Assembly (NCBI GenBank): GCA_029531795.1
Contig: JAPEIS010000002.1
Location: 1,736,001-1,800,000 of the forward strand
Reading direction: 5' to 3'
Source of the DNA: Sclerotinia nivalis
Lineage: Eukaryota > Ascomycota > Leotiomycetes > Helotiales > Sclerotiniaceae
Length of the DNA: 64,000 nt
Shown: positions 36,137 to 49,429 of the stretch, one piece after another
How the letters are laid out: each line of letters starts with the position of its first letter
How positions within the stretch are numbered: the first letter of the stretch is position 1
Position numbers and translations under genes: made by a program
Notes under the pieces: model-generated
What the model was told of the DNA's origin: nothing
Database searches by the model: none
The model's input: the letters and a program-made list of their open reading frames with translations, nothing else

Positions 36137-36556
36137 TATCTTGTTAGGATGCAAAAGGATACAGAACAAGAAAGCGAAGGAGAAGGGGGTGAACCAGAGG
36201 AAAATAGTTAATTGGATCAATTTGGTCAATTTGGTTATTTTGATCAATTTACCTTTTTATATAGGATAAATCATTCCAATTTCGACTTATATTATATTTC
36301 ATTTGTTATTTTCTTTATTATATATGAGAGTATTTGTAAAGCAGGATTTGTTTTCCAGGATTAGTTTTCACTTTTTCTATTTAAAATTAGTAGATTGAAG
36401 TTATCTCAATCTCTTCAAATTGTACTAGTTATAGTTTAATACGGTTAGTATTTCATCAGTTGTTATTTGTTAGGAGCTTACAAAGCTTCTAGCCGTCTTA
36501 GATAGTCTTAGACTCAGTGTAGACGTTAATTTAATCAATCAATCAATCAATCAATT

Positions 36557-36885
36557 TGTGCACGCCTTATAGCTCTAATCCCTGCGAACTTCGAATTTGG
36601 AGATACCACAACCTTTCGTCTTTTTCTAGGTAATGTCTCATCTAATTGATGTTCTAACTTTTTAATCTTATTCTCTGCCTCTAAGAGCTCATAATCCTTG
36701 GCATCGAATCCTTTTATAATCTTACGAAATAGTAATCTTCGTGTTGGCAAATCGATATCTTTCTCTTGAATCATTATATCTCTATATTTCCTGATATCAG
36801 ATCCTTTTTGAGGGGTTTCCTATTGTATAAACGATGAATATATATTCTATTGAAGAATGGGATTATCATCAGATTCAATAAAGTA
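36557..36885 (-). pseudogene. Fot1/pogo transposase C-terminal fragment
   Basis: The 75-codon piece 36547-36774 matches the C-terminal charged helical region of the pogo transposase at 275-583 (MIQEKDIDLPTRRLLFRKI versus MIQEKEIDFSIQRLLFRKI). The reading then decays upstream to about 36885. The catalytic domain and both inverted repeats are missing: the LINE-X P2 tail cuts one side and LINE-Y starts on the other. Confidence 0.85.
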
Positions 36886-37149
36886 ATAACACTTCCAAAA
36901 CTCGATTGAAACGATCACGAATCAACTACACCTAAAGGCTTTGAAGGAAGCCCCCTACTATGCTGCTGGTGACGCGTGCTCCTGGTGCATCGAGCGGCTC
37001 CCCAATTCAAGGAGCGATCCTTCTCCCTCAATCAAATACCGATGCCTTAGGGGCAAGCATTGTCCTCCTACCAATTATAAGATCGCTTGCGGGCTCTGCG
37101 TTCGGAGCAATTAAGGATTGATTCGAAAGAATCGATAAGACGGAGAGAT

Positions 37150-38225
37150 AAAAGCGGGAGGTGATTGAAGCGTTCGTAGTACTAGCAGACAAGCTTGCAG
37201 AAGGCTTTAAGGGTCAACAATGTAAATTCGTAGTGAATGTCAAGGGTACAATTATCTCTACATTGCTAGAAGCAACAAAGGCTATACCTGATCAATGGAT
37301 AGGGCTCACAACTGAGTAATCACAGCAGGAAAACCATATGCAGAAGACCTATACTGATACACTGAAAACTCAGATAGTGTTTGAAACAGAGAACCCCATT
37401 AGAGCTCTTACTACAATACGTTTTATTTACACCGAAGGTATAATCATTGAATGCACAGAAGTATGTAAACTCAAAAAGGAGAAGGATCGAATCAAGAAGA
37501 CGATACTTATAATTGCTAATAGGGAAGTTTTGTTCTCAGAAATTAATCCTTTCCTATTAAGACTTAAAATAAAGAAGGCAATCATTGGATTCATACTTTT
37601 AAAGATCTCTTTTCTTCAAAGAAACAATACAGGCTGGATACTACAATGCAGTTCCAGTGCTATCCAGAAGAAGATCATGAAAGCAGAGAACTCTGAATGG
37701 GTAATTAAAACCCTCAATGCAATAAGCATGTATAGATTAGAAAAGTGGTTTATATATGCAATCCTACAAGTACCTTATAACTTTTATTATATTGAAGGAG
37801 CCCCTGTCCCTATGTTTACCGAGCTTATCAAAGAAGAGATTATAGCTCAAACTAGCAAGCAACCAGTTAGTTATCGGCTGGCACACAACAGAATCGATCT
37901 GCTTACCAAAAAAGCTATCTGGATCATCGGTTTCAGTACTTCAATTCCGAGGTTCCGATTATTTAATAATAGCTCCTACTCGGTCCTTTTAGATAAACCC
38001 CGGGAAATCCAATTTCATAATATTGAATATTAAGGGTACTGCAATCCCTTCACCTGTAACAAAGCTTTACGATGCTCGATATGCAGCAAGCTGAACATTG
38101 AACATAAGAATGCATTTGTACACCAACAATACATCAGAGCAGCTCAATGCACCAATTGCTATGGACCCTTCCGCGCTGGCCACTCCAATTGTTCAGCTGC
38201 CCCCAAAATCTATATCAAACAATAG
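37150..38225 (+). pseudogene. LINE-Y ORF1 (Gag-like)
   Basis: Reading opens near 37150 (FVVLADKLAEGFKGQQ), meets one TAA near 37317, then stays open for 231 codons (37338-38033). After another stop it ends in a Cys/His-rich tail: CNPFTCNKALRCSICSK and CTNCYGPFRAGHSNCSAAP (about 38050-38205), a CCHC-like set. This is the arrangement of Tad1 ORF1: coiled or helical N-terminus, core, zinc knuckles. It probably bound element RNA. The two stops make it non-functional. Confidence 0.8.
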
Positions 38226-38605
38226 ATCATTCTAACTGCGAAGGAACTAATCGCAATCAGGGCTGTCGATAGAAAGGACTATAAGATACTGTATAGAGTA
38301 ATCGCAAATAAGGCAAAATGTACCCTTGATTCGCTTCCGCTCTTCGTAGTAATACCCGTAGCTTTTACCATCCCAAGAACGAGAATCACAATATATGAGA
38401 ATGAGCGCTTCAGCAAACGTCTATGCAAGCTCAGTACAAGTCTGCCGACAGTACCAACCACATCACGCATGCACCCAGCTCGCAGCCAAAGCCAATGGAA
38501 TCTCAATATAGAAGCTTTAACGGAAAAAGTCTTCATTCCAATAAACCTAGATATGATCGATACAGAAACCTTTATAACAATTGATATTGCACCTAGACCC
38601 TCCTT

Positions 38606-39262
38606 ATGAATAATACATCCAATAAGCACTCTCAAAGGAACGGGGGCCTCACTATCGCTTGGACGAACATAGGCCGAAAGCATGCGAACTATATTATATT
38701 ACTACAACTAACTGCTGATGCTCGAATGGATATGATCTGTATACAAGAGCTAAGACTATACTGGAATTCAACAATACAAAACCACAATGTATATGATCGA
38801 TATCAGTCGATCGACAATTGGAGTCTCCGAGGAGATCTGAAGAAGACTGATTAGAGTTCCAAGATTATAATTTATATACGAAAAGGAGCGAATCTAAAAG
38901 TACAGCAAATGAAGCAACTTGAAAACAGAGATCTACTCTGGATACAAGTTAACGGGTATTCGATCCTGAATGCTTATAGAACCCTGTACATTCTGAATAC
39001 CATCAATTATATTATATACCTAGCCCCAAATGAGCGTACGATCGTAGAAGGGGACTTTAATACAAAGCATGAATTATGGGAACTGAGTGTAATCATAACA
39101 AACCAAGGGGCGCAGTTCGCAGCGTAGGCAAGTGAGCAGGGCATGGAGTTTCTAGACACCCTAGGCCTACTCACTCATACAAGAGGGCACGTACTAGATC
39201 TGACCTTCTCAAATGTACTATTCGCATATACAAAGGTCCTTGAGGAACTCCATTGCAGATCC
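38606..39262 (+). pseudogene. LINE-Y ORF2, endonuclease part
   Basis: Two open pieces (38606-38854 and 38909-39127) separated by a TAG carry the EEP endonuclease: IAWTNIGRKH, MICIQELRLYW and VEGDFNTKHELW. The tail GHVLDLTFSN (about 39190-39215) leads to the final catalytic block, but the frame is cut at HCRSD just before the expected His-containing end of the domain. LINE-X M-outer starts here. Confidence 0.86.
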
Positions 39263-41197
39263 GATTGATTGATTGATTGATTGATTGATTAAATTAACGT
39301 CTACATTGAGTCTAAGACTATCTAAGACGGCTAGAAGCTTTATAGGCTTTTAACAAATAACAAATGGAGAATTGCTGGTTATATTCGATTATAGCTAATA
39401 CAATTTGGAAAGATTGAAGTAATTTTAATCTATTAATTTTTGAATAAAGGAAATGAAAACTAATCTTGAAGAACAAAGCCCACTTTACAAATACTCTCGT
39501 ATATAATAAGAAAAATAACAAATGAAATATGATATAATTCGAAATTGGAACGATTTACCCTACATAGAGGGGTAAATTGACCAAATTGACCCAATTAATC
39601 ATTTTCTCTCAGTTTACCCTTTTCACCTTCGCCTTCTTATTCTACATCCTCTTGCATTCTAATTAGATACTATAATCTGATAGCTATTTTTGTTTCCTCA
39701 ATAAATTCAAGGGTCTTAATGATTCCTGTTTTGATATGAAGTAGATATTTCATAATAAATCGGAAAATAAGATTATTTTTCTTGAATATTCTTCTTATTG
39801 ATTTGTATAACAAACAATTGAGTAAAAGATGATTAGGAGATTCTCTTTTTCTATATTTACAATTATCATTTACTGAGATTCCGAATCGTTGTAGATAAGA
39901 TTTGAAATATTCATAATCGATTTTAAACTGAAACAAAGCATTAATAGAGTTTCTTTTGATGTTTTCTGGAATTCTGATCTTTGAGTTAATCTTCCAGAAG
40001 TATATTTTCGAATAGATCGAATTAGATGAATAAAGAAGAGTATTCCATTCTTTGAATTTCATTCTTTTGATATTCATTCCTAAAAAAGCAAAACTGATTT
40101 CGTTTAATGATGATCTTTGTTTTGTAGTTTTTTTTGCCAAAATATCAACCAATTCGTTTCCTTCAACAAAGATATATTCTGGAATTCAATTAAAGAAGAT
40201 TTCAGTTCCTTTTCTAAGAAAAGCTTCTATAATCTTGATTGCTTTAATTTGGTATATCTGGTCAAAAGTATCAGAGAGTATTTTCAATCGATATAATCCG
40301 GTTTGATTATCTAAGTAGATTTTGAATTTCTTGTCTGATTGAACAATAGAGCTAGCATATTCGATTGCTCTAGTGATTTCAAGAAGTTCATCATTATAGA
40401 TAAACTGATTCATTCCAATATTGATGGTTTCCTAATGTAAAACCTAATCATTCGACAAAATAACTATAATCCCGATACCAATTCCGATTCCATTCAAAAT
40501 AAATAAAGCATCAATATATATTATAATAATATTCTTGTATTTATATTTGAATACAAGATTATAGACAATTATAGCATTCTTTTTTGTTAGCTTGTTAATA
40601 TTGACTTTGTATAGAGTATTCCTTTTCCAAAAAGAGAAATGAAAATGATCGATCTTTTCTAGAATTAAAGAATCGAAATCTTTTTCGATTGATTTCATGA
40701 TCTTTTCAAGCTGAGTAAGTTTCGATAGTTTCCTTTGAAGGGTTGCTATTGTATTTAGAACTTCTTTTTCGATAGCTAGCTTATCTATAATTGTATTGAT
40801 AGGATGGGAAAACGAGATTTTCAACAATCTGAAAACATATTATCTGATTCCAGCATTTAATTTGATCTTTGAAAGGCATAAAGCGGCTTCCACTTTCATT
40901 GGCTTTATTGGTGAGATTTTGAAGACTTCTAGAATTTTATATAAAGCAAGATTCTGGAGTAATTGAAGAGTCTTTTTGAACGAAGTTTGATCTTTCTATT
41001 AGATGATTGATTTGTAATTAATTATATTAATAATATATATTATATAAAACTATCTTAATACTTTAGAACTTAGCCTTTTCTCAGTATTAGTTAATCTAAT
41101 CATTCGATAGAATGAAGCTTTAACTTGAGTTGTTCGAATAGTAATATGCTGTTTGAAGTTGAGATCAGGATCGAATTATATTTCTAACTATCTAATC

Positions 41198-41211
41198 AAT
41201 AATGAAGGTTG
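41198..41211. repeat. Target duplication, left of LINE-X M-inner
   Basis: AATAATGAAGGTTG, repeated exactly at 47130-47143. Confidence 0.93.
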
Positions 41212-41649
41212 ATTGATTGATTGATTGATTGATTTAATTAACATCTACACTGAGTCTAAGACTATTTAAGACGGCTAGAAGTTTTATAAGCTTTTAACAA
41301 ATAATAAATGGTAATATGCTGGTCTAGCGATTATAGCAAGTACAAAGTTAAATCGATGGAGTTGATCTCCATCTCTTAATTGAATGGGGGAAGTGAAAAC
41401 TAATCCTAGGGTTCAAAAACCCTCCTTATCAATATTATTATATATAATAAGGAAAATAACAAATGAAATGTAATATAATTCAAATTGGAATGGTTGTTTT
41501 TTGAAGGGGGGGGGGGGGGTAATTGGTCAGTTTGGTCAATTAAATTGACCAAATTGACCAAATTGACCAAATTTGATCAATCTAGCCGAGTTCATTTAAT
41601 TGATCTCTTTCTTCTTCTTCTTCTTCTTGCAATTTAGTGAGGTGCTATG

Positions 41650-44600
41650 ATCTAGTGATTATTTTCGTTGCTTTGATGAATTCAAGGGTTTTAATGATTC
41701 CCGTTTTGGTGTGAAGTAGGTATTTTATAGTTAATTGTAAGGTAGGGTTGTTTTTCTTGAGTATATTTTTTGATGATTTGTATACAAAGCAATTGAGAAG
41801 AAGATAATCAGAAGTTTTCCTTTTTCTGTATCTGCAATTATCGTTTGATGCAATTCCGAAACGTTTTAGATATGATTTGAAGTAGTTATATTCGATTTTG
41901 AACTGAAATAAAATACTGATATAGTTTCTTTTGGTGTTTTCTAGAGTTTCGATTTTCGAATCAATTTTCCAAGGGTATGATTTTGAATAATTTGAATTGA
42001 TTGAATTGAGAAGGATTTTCTATTCTTGATCTTTTATTCTTTTGATTTTTATTCTTAAAAAAACGAAATTAGTTTTGTTAAATGATGATCTTAATTTTGT
42101 AGCTTCTTTTATTAGAGTATTGATTAATTCGTTTCCTTTTACTGAAATATATCCCGGAACCTAATTGAGTGAGATTTCGGTTTTCTTTTGTATAAAAGAT
42201 TCTGTTGCTTTGATTGTTCTGATTTGACAAGCTTGATCAGGGACATCGGATGGTGTTCTCAATCGATATAGTCCGGCTTGATTATCTGAATAGATTTTGA
42301 ATTTGTTGCCCGATTGGATTATAGAATTAGTATATTCGATCGCTTTAGTAATTCCAAGAAGCTTTCTATTGTATATCAATTGATTTATATCAATATTAAA
42401 AGTTTCCTTGTAGGAGATTTGGCTATTGGCTGAGATAACAATGATTCCGATATCTATTCCAATTTCTTCTAAGATTGAAAAAACATTTGTATAAATCATA
42501 ATAGTATTTTTGTTTCTGTATTTGAAAACTAGATTATAAACGATTGTTGTCTTTTCTTTAGATAATTTGTTAATATTGATTTTATATAAAGTATCTTTCT
42601 TTCATAAAGGGAAATAAAAATGATTGATCTTCTTTAGAATAGAAAAATCGAAATCTTCTTTGATTGAATTCATAATTTTCTTGAGTTGTATAAGTTTTAG
42701 TAATTTCCTTTGAAGGGTTGCTATTAGATTTAGATCTGCTTTTTCGATGGTTAATTTTCGAGTAATTATATTGATTGGATGAAAAGACGAGATTTTTAAT
42801 AATCTGAAGGTATATTATCTAATTCCAGTATTTAATCTGATTTTTGAGGGGTATAATATAGCTTTCATTTCTATTGGTTTGATTGGTGAGGTTTTGAAGA
42901 CTTCTAAAATCTTTCGAAAAACAAGATTCTGAAGTGATTGAAGAATCTTTTTGAATGATGCTTGATTTTTTCATTATATAATTGATCTGTAATCGGTTAT
43001 ACTGGTCATATAGGCTATGTATAATTATCTTAATACTTTTGGACTGAACCCTTTTTCTATATTAATTAATCTGGTTATTCGATAAAATGCTGTTTTAGCT
43101 TGAATAATTCGAATTGAAACATATTGTTTAAAGTTGAGGCTAGAATTGAACTATATTCCTAATCATTTTATTAATATTGAAGGTTGTATAATTTCGGAAT
43201 TTGGAAGTTTGATTGGGGTATCTTTGATGTATTTGAATATAGAGAAGTGTATAAGTTCTGTTTTGGCTAAATCGAATTGAATAGTATTTTTTTCATTTAG
43301 AGTATAGATTTGTCGAGCTGCTTTTTTGAGGGAAAGGATGTTCTTTTTCCAGCTTGTTGAATATATAATTAAAGCTATATCGTCTATATATAAAAGATAT
43401 TCAACCGAATTCGATTGGAAGAGATCTCGGATATAGATTAAGAAAAGGATTAATGAAATAGGGCTTCTTTGTAGAATTTCAGTATTGATTGGTTTGAAGG
43501 TTTCTGTTTGATTATCGAATGAAAGTTTGAATAACCTGTTTTCCAAGAATAATGAAATCCAAATGATAAGATTGATTGGGAGTTTTAGATTCTTGTATAT
43601 ATCTAGAAGATGGTTCTTGGATATATAATCGAAAGTGCCTTTGATATTCAGAAAGAGAGTTGAAGTTTTCTTTTTGATTCTAGTATTCCTTTCGATTTCG
43701 ATAATGAATAGAATTGCTGTATCAATTGTTGATTTCTTTTGTCTTCCATTCATTTATATATGATGAAGTAGTTTTATTGTTTTCGTTAGATAGCTAAGCT
43801 TTTGAGTTAGGATTCTTTCATTGATTTTGTTTAAGTAATTGAATAATGCGATAACCCTGTATACTTTTGGTATATTATAATCTGGTTTTGAAGGTTTTTT
43901 GAGGATAGTTCCTGTAGTTTATTTTCAACAAAAAGGATGATACTCTAAATTAATTAGATTGCTAAAAAGTATAAAGAATTCTTTCGGGATTGCTTTGTAG
44001 ATCCGGATAATAATTTCTTGAGTAATGCTATCAGGGCCTAGAGTTTTCCTCTTGATTTTGGTTAAATATGTATTGAGAAGTTTGTTTTCAATAAGTTTGA
44101 ATTAGTTCTATTGTTTTGATTATTTGTATTCTTTTTATATAGGTATAGGAATACTTGGGAAAGGGGGGAATAGGATCGATCTGAATACTGAGTATTTTCC
44201 TTCGAATAAACTTTCCAGTTTTGAAAGACTAGATCTGATGTTCGGGATCCTTTTGGTTCGAAGATCTTTTGTATAGGATATAGCTCTGAAAATCGTTTGG
44301 GTATTCTCCTTTTCCAGAAATTCATTTCAATGGTTTTTCTTAGTTGTTTTAATAGCTTGACAATAATAATTTCTTGTCGATTAATAAACTCTTTTGAGCA
44401 GATTGTTTTTAGGATATTGTTTGGTATCTTTATATATTGATATAAGTCTTTTTCGAAGATCTTTCAATTCTAGAATTCATCAGGGTTTTGCTTTTTTGGT
44501 TGATTTGCATTTAGGAATGCTTGTATTTGCTGAATATATAATGATTCGAATAAATTCTGTAATAGTATCATTGAATATTTGTGTATTCGATTTATTAATC

Positions 44601-45470
44601 AATAAGGAATCAAGGAAGTCAGATTCTGAAGTGAATAAATTAAGGTATTTATTCGAATTCAAGATTGATGATTTTGATATCTCGGTTTTCAGGGTGAATG
44701 CGAATTTATCTTAGTTAGTTAGTTTTGTATTGAATCTAGTTATTAAAGTAGTATTTGATGTATAGGAAGAGTTGTTTTTTATTTCAAAGAGAATATCTAA
44801 ATGATCTGAGCTGAGATCAGGAAGAACTTGTCAATCGATAATGTTGAAGGAAATAGCTTCTGTAATTAGAATGAGATCTAGAATATTTGGGTTTGTTATA
44901 TTTGTTCGATAAAAGGTATTGATATTCGGTTCGTTGAGTAGAATGAGATTGTAGTTTTCAAATCATTCCATTAATTGATCAGTATTCGAACTTTTGTTCG
45001 AGAATAGATTCTATCAAGAATGATGAGAATTGAAGTTTCCTGTAAGGATAGTATATTGAATAAAAGGAATATTGAATAGATATCTTTCGATTGTATAGTT
45101 TTTCTTTTTGGTTTGATCAACTTTATTGTAAATATTGAAGAATTGAATAGTATGATTCCTTTGAGTGATATTGATAATTTGGATATCTGGATCTTTAGAG
45201 GAATTCGGGGTTAAAGATATCAATGGTTTGTATGCCTTTGAAATGTATATCATCGTTCGAAGACGAAGGTTCGAAAAATAGTTGGGAAGGAGTTGGGAGA
45301 AACTGGAATGGGCGATCGATTTGGTTGAAGAATAATCTTTTTCAGGATTTGGAAGAATCTATGGTTTTTGAATGATTAGAAGATCGATGTTGAATTCTAT
45401 AGCAAGTTGAAGAGTACTTTTTATAGCTTGAAGACTTTTGTTTAAATTGATTTAAAGGATGCGAGTATTA
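41650..45470 (-). pseudogene. LINE-X M-inner ORF2 (EN-RT-RNase H)
   Basis: Endonuclease at about 45460-44760 (TGNFNSHHS near 45014-45040; the G-D-F-N Asp became Asn). Spacer 44325-44062. The best RT piece of any LINE-X copy here is 43163-43753: FLNIKGTFDYISKN, then QRSPISLILFLIYIRDL, then the active site YLLYIDDIALIIYS, where Ala of YADD became Ile. RNase H is at 42499-42161 (YTNVFSILEEIGIDIG, YSDNQAGLYRL). The catalytic first Asp of RNase H is Asn here (GAT to AAT). Open pieces are separated by stops. Confidence 0.88.
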
Positions 45471-45489
45471 TTGTACAGTATTAATTGGT

Positions 45490-46923
45490 TTTCTTCATAA
45501 TTGCTTGATAGATTTCGTAGGATTTTGAATTGGCTTTATAATCTCTTTGGCAATTAGTACATTTGATCATTAGATATTGATAAGGTTTGCTTTTTGTTTG
45601 ATAGATTAAATAGAAATATCTAACAGTAGAATGTTTATTGTTATATAGCTTATAAGTAGGAGGTTTCTTGCAATATAATTCGTTATGATCGAAACTTTGG
45701 CATTTCTGGTATTGAGAATTGGATTTGGAATTGTAGAACTTTTCGATTCTTATATTAATTCCAGTGATATATAATCTTTTTCGAATAACTAGATCTGTTT
45801 CTTTTTCGGTAGCAAAAGTTATTATAATAGTTCTTTCTCGTTAAATTGTTCTTCTGGTTGATGAAATAAATCAATATAATATTCTTACTAAAAAGTAATC
45901 AGAATTATATATTTTAATTTCTTTTAAAATAAGATCCATTCCTTTAGGTTCTGAGAATTCCTTAATTGGGATTTTGTGGATGATCACTTTGTATCATGTT
46001 TGATCTTTCTGAATTCTTTCAGATTTCAATATTTGATTTCAGATTCCTTTTTTATCTAATAAGAATTGAAAGATGAATGAATTGTTAGTGATTATAATAA
46101 AATTATTATTAATAGAAGTAGTAATGGTTGAGATTATAGGATCTTTGATATTAGTTGCTTTGAATGCTTCATTAATCTGGTTTCTTATTTGAAGGGATGA
46201 GAAGGAGAGAGGATATTCGATTTCTGGGTTGATAAGGATTAGGTGTTTTATTGAGATATTTTTTTTGTTTTTTTTTTGTTTTATAGATCTCTGTTTTGTA
46301 GGTTTTCCTTTTGTAATTAGGTTTTATTCTTCTATAATTTTAGCGATAATAGTATAGTTTGTATTATTGATTGATGTAATGATTATAGAAAAGGAGATTG
46401 AAGGATTTGGAAGATTGGAAAGATGATTAGTTTGTTTTTCGATTCGTTTGGTAGCGTTTTTCAAATGGGAGATTTGGGATATAATAATATTTGAGGTTTT
46501 TGTGAGCTTTTCTTTTTCGAGGTATTTATAGAATATTTCGATTAGATCAAGGAGTTTTGATTGTTCTTTATTATTCTTTTTCAGGGAAGTAGTTAGGATG
46601 AATAGATCTTTGATTTGTTTAATAGTTTTTTTTAATGAATTGATATAAGGTTTTGAATAATTAAGTTGCTATTTTCGTTTATTATTGAATTGAAGTATTG
46701 GAGGATTGGTTAGTGATTTGAATGGATTATCAGAGCTCAAGATATCATGTTGAGTTTGAAAGTTGAAAGATTGGAAGAGGGTAAAGTTGGAAAGGATGAA
46801 TAAGGGATTATTGTTTCCTTTATGAATAATATATTCAGTATAATTCTTTTGGTATGAAGTGTTTAGTATCATTTTTGGATGATTGAATAGAGTAATGCCC
46901 GTTATAGAGATTTCTTTATTCAT
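45490..46923 (-). pseudogene. LINE-X M-inner ORF1
   Basis: Start ATG at 46923 (MNKEISITG), then FNFQTQHDILSSDN and the Lys-rich helical part. The open piece 46669-47043 includes upstream readthrough. The core and zinc-knuckle end (about 45500-45780; CQSFDHNELYCKKPP-like) are interrupted by stops. This copy best shows the likely LINE-X ORF1 start. Confidence 0.8.
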
Positions 46924-47129
46924 AATGAAGAAATGAAGAGGGTGAGAATTTTTGTGTTTTAGTACGATTTCATGCATTTTGGGCGCCGGCGATAGTATCA
47001 CAACAACTATTGGTTCGATTTCTTTGGGGATAATTGTATTCAATTGGGATTGATTTGTTTAGTATAAATAAGGTATAAAAAGGGCGTATTTCGAAGAATA
47101 ATTTTTCTTCAAAATTTGTTGAGTGGTGC

Positions 47130-47143
47130 AATAATGAAGGTTG
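47130..47143. repeat. Target duplication, right of LINE-X M-inner
   Basis: AATAATGAAGGTTG, pairs with 41198-41211. The M-outer RT reading resumes beyond it. Confidence 0.93.
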
Positions 47144-49429
47144 TACAATCTCAGAATTTGGAAGCTTGATTGAAGTATCTTTAGTGTATTTGGATATGAA
47201 GAAATACATTAATTCTGTCTTTGCTAAATCGAATTGGATAGTGTTTTTTTTTATTGAAAGTATAAATTTGTTTGGCTGCTCTTTCGAGGAAAAGGATATT
47301 CTTTTTCCAGTTTGAAGAATGAATGATTATAGTTATATTATCAATATACAAAAGATATTCAATTAAATTCGATTAAAAGAGATCTCGAATATAGATTAGG
47401 AAAAGGATTGATGAGATTGGACTTTCTTAAGGGATTCCGGTATTGATTGGTTTAAAAGCTTCGATCTAATTATCGAACGAAAGTTTGAGTAATCTTTCTT
47501 TCAAAAATGACGAGATTCATACAATAAGACTAATTGGAAAATTGAGATTCTTATAGATATCTAAGAGTCGATTCTTGAATATATAATCGAAGGCTCTTTT
47601 GATATTTAGGAAAAGAACTAAAGTTTTCTTTTTGTTTTTTGAATTCCTTTCGATTTCGATGATAAGCAGGATTGCTATATCGATAACTGATTTCTTTTGT
47701 CTTCTACCCATTTGGGAATAATAAAGTAGTTTTATTATTTCAGCAAAATAGCTAAACCTTTGAGTTAATATCTTTTCACTTATCTTACCTAAACAATTCA
47801 AAAGAACAATAACTCTATATATTTTTGAAATAGAATAATCTAATTTTAAAGGTTTTTTAAATATAACTTCAATAGCTTATTTCCAGCAAAAAGAATGATA
47901 ATCGAGGTTAATCAAATTGTTGAAAAAAGTAAAGAAAGCTTTTGAAATCACTTTATAAGTTCGAATAATAATCTCCTAAATAATTCTATCTAGATTAAAG
48001 GTCTTTCCTTTGATTTTAGTCGAGCAAGTATTGAGAAGTTCATTTTCAGTGAGATCAGACTATTCCCATTTTTTCGATTGTTTATACCCTTTTTATTCAA
48101 ATACAATTGTATATAGAGGGAGAGGGAAAAAAGTAGATTTGAAAACCGAACATTTTTCTTTGAATAAACTTTCAAATTGAGAAGGACTAGATTGAATATT
48201 CGGGATCCTTTCGGTTCGAAGATCTTTTGTATATGATATTGCTTTGAAGATCGTTTGAGTATCCTCTTTTTCAAGGAATTCGTTCTAATAATTCTTTTTT
48301 GTTGTTTTAATAGCTTAAAAGTAATGATTCTTTATTGATTGATAGATTTTCTTGAATATATTATCTTCAAAGTATCGTTTAGTATTCTCATATATTGATA
48401 AGAGTTATTTACAAAAAGCTTTCAATTCTAGAAATCATTAAGGCTTTACTTTTTTGATCGATTTGGATCTAGATATACTAGCGTTTACTGAATTAATGAT
48501 AATTCGAATGAATTCCATTACAGCTTTATCTAGTATTTATATATATAGGTTTTTGTTAAGAAAAGAATCGAAAGAATCGGATTCTAAAGTAAAAAGATTG
48601 AGGTATTTGTTCGAATTGAAGATTGTTGATATAGCTATCTCAATTTCGAAGGTTAATACAAATTTGTTTCAATCTGTTAGTTTTGTATTGAACTTTGCTA
48701 ATAAAGCAATATTCGTAGTATAAAATGAAATACCTTTTATTTCAAACAGAATCCCTAAATGATTTAAACCAAGATCAGGAAGAACTTGTCAATCAATAAT
48801 ATTGAAGAATATTGTTTCAGTAACTAATATAAAATCTAAAATATTTGGATTTGTTATATTAATTCGATAGAAAGTATTAATCCCTAATTCATTAAGAAAA
48901 ATAAGATTTTGATCTTCGAACTATTCAACTAATTGATTAGCATTCGAGCTTTTGTTTGAAAAAGAATTCTATTAAGGATAATAAAAGTTGAAGTTCTCTA
49001 TAAAAATAATATAATAAGAAAAAAGAGTATTGAAAAAGTATCTTTCGATAATATAACCTTTCTTTTTAGCTTGATTAGCTTTGTTATATATATTGAATAA
49101 TTGAATCGTGTGATTTCCCTAAATGATATCGATAATTTGAATATCTATATCTTTGAGAGAATTGGGGGCTAGAGCTATTAACGGTTTGAATCCTTTCGAG
49201 ATATAGATCATTGTACGGAGACGAAGGTTCGAAGGATAATTTAAAAGGAATTGGAAAAAGCTAGAATGAGCAATCGATCTAATTGAAAAGTAATCTTTTT
49301 CAGGGTTTGAAAGGACCCAAGGTTCTTGAATGATTATAAGATCGATATCGAATTCTAAAACAAGTTGAAAAGCATTTTCGGTAGTTTGAAAGCTTTTGTT
49401 TAGATTGATTTGAAGAATGCGAATATTAT

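Larger units (their letters stand above)
24695..36556 (+). mobile_element. LINE-X copy P2 (full length, split by P3)
   Basis: 5' end ACACAACAAATTTCGAAG at about 24700, ORF1 up to 26076, then a nested LINE-X (26077-32030), then the rest of ORF1 and ORF2 to the 3' end with an (ATCA)n tail at 36536-36556. Total own length is about 5.9 kb. The left flank is the DUF3435 remnant and the right flank is the middle of a pogo C-terminus, so no matching target duplication is visible; a deletion or rearrangement at the insertion is likely. Confidence 0.88.
41212..47129 (-). mobile_element. LINE-X copy M-inner, full length, nested in M-outer
   Basis: A 5918-bp complete minus-strand copy between 14-bp duplications. 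5' end at 47129 (CAACAAATTTTGAAG read on the minus strand), 3' (ATCA)n tail at 41212-41233. It contains a G-run (41505-41519) and a GGTCAATTTG-type repeat cluster (41520-41580) in its 3'UTR, matching 31640-31730 in P3. Insertion lies inside the M-outer RT reading frame. Confidence 0.93.

Noticed and set aside
31640..41580. CRISPR-like array from repeated GGTCAATTTG and ATCAATCA words
   Set aside because: Words are contiguous or irregular, without unique spacers of constant length; they are LINE-X 3'UTR simple repeats and tails.
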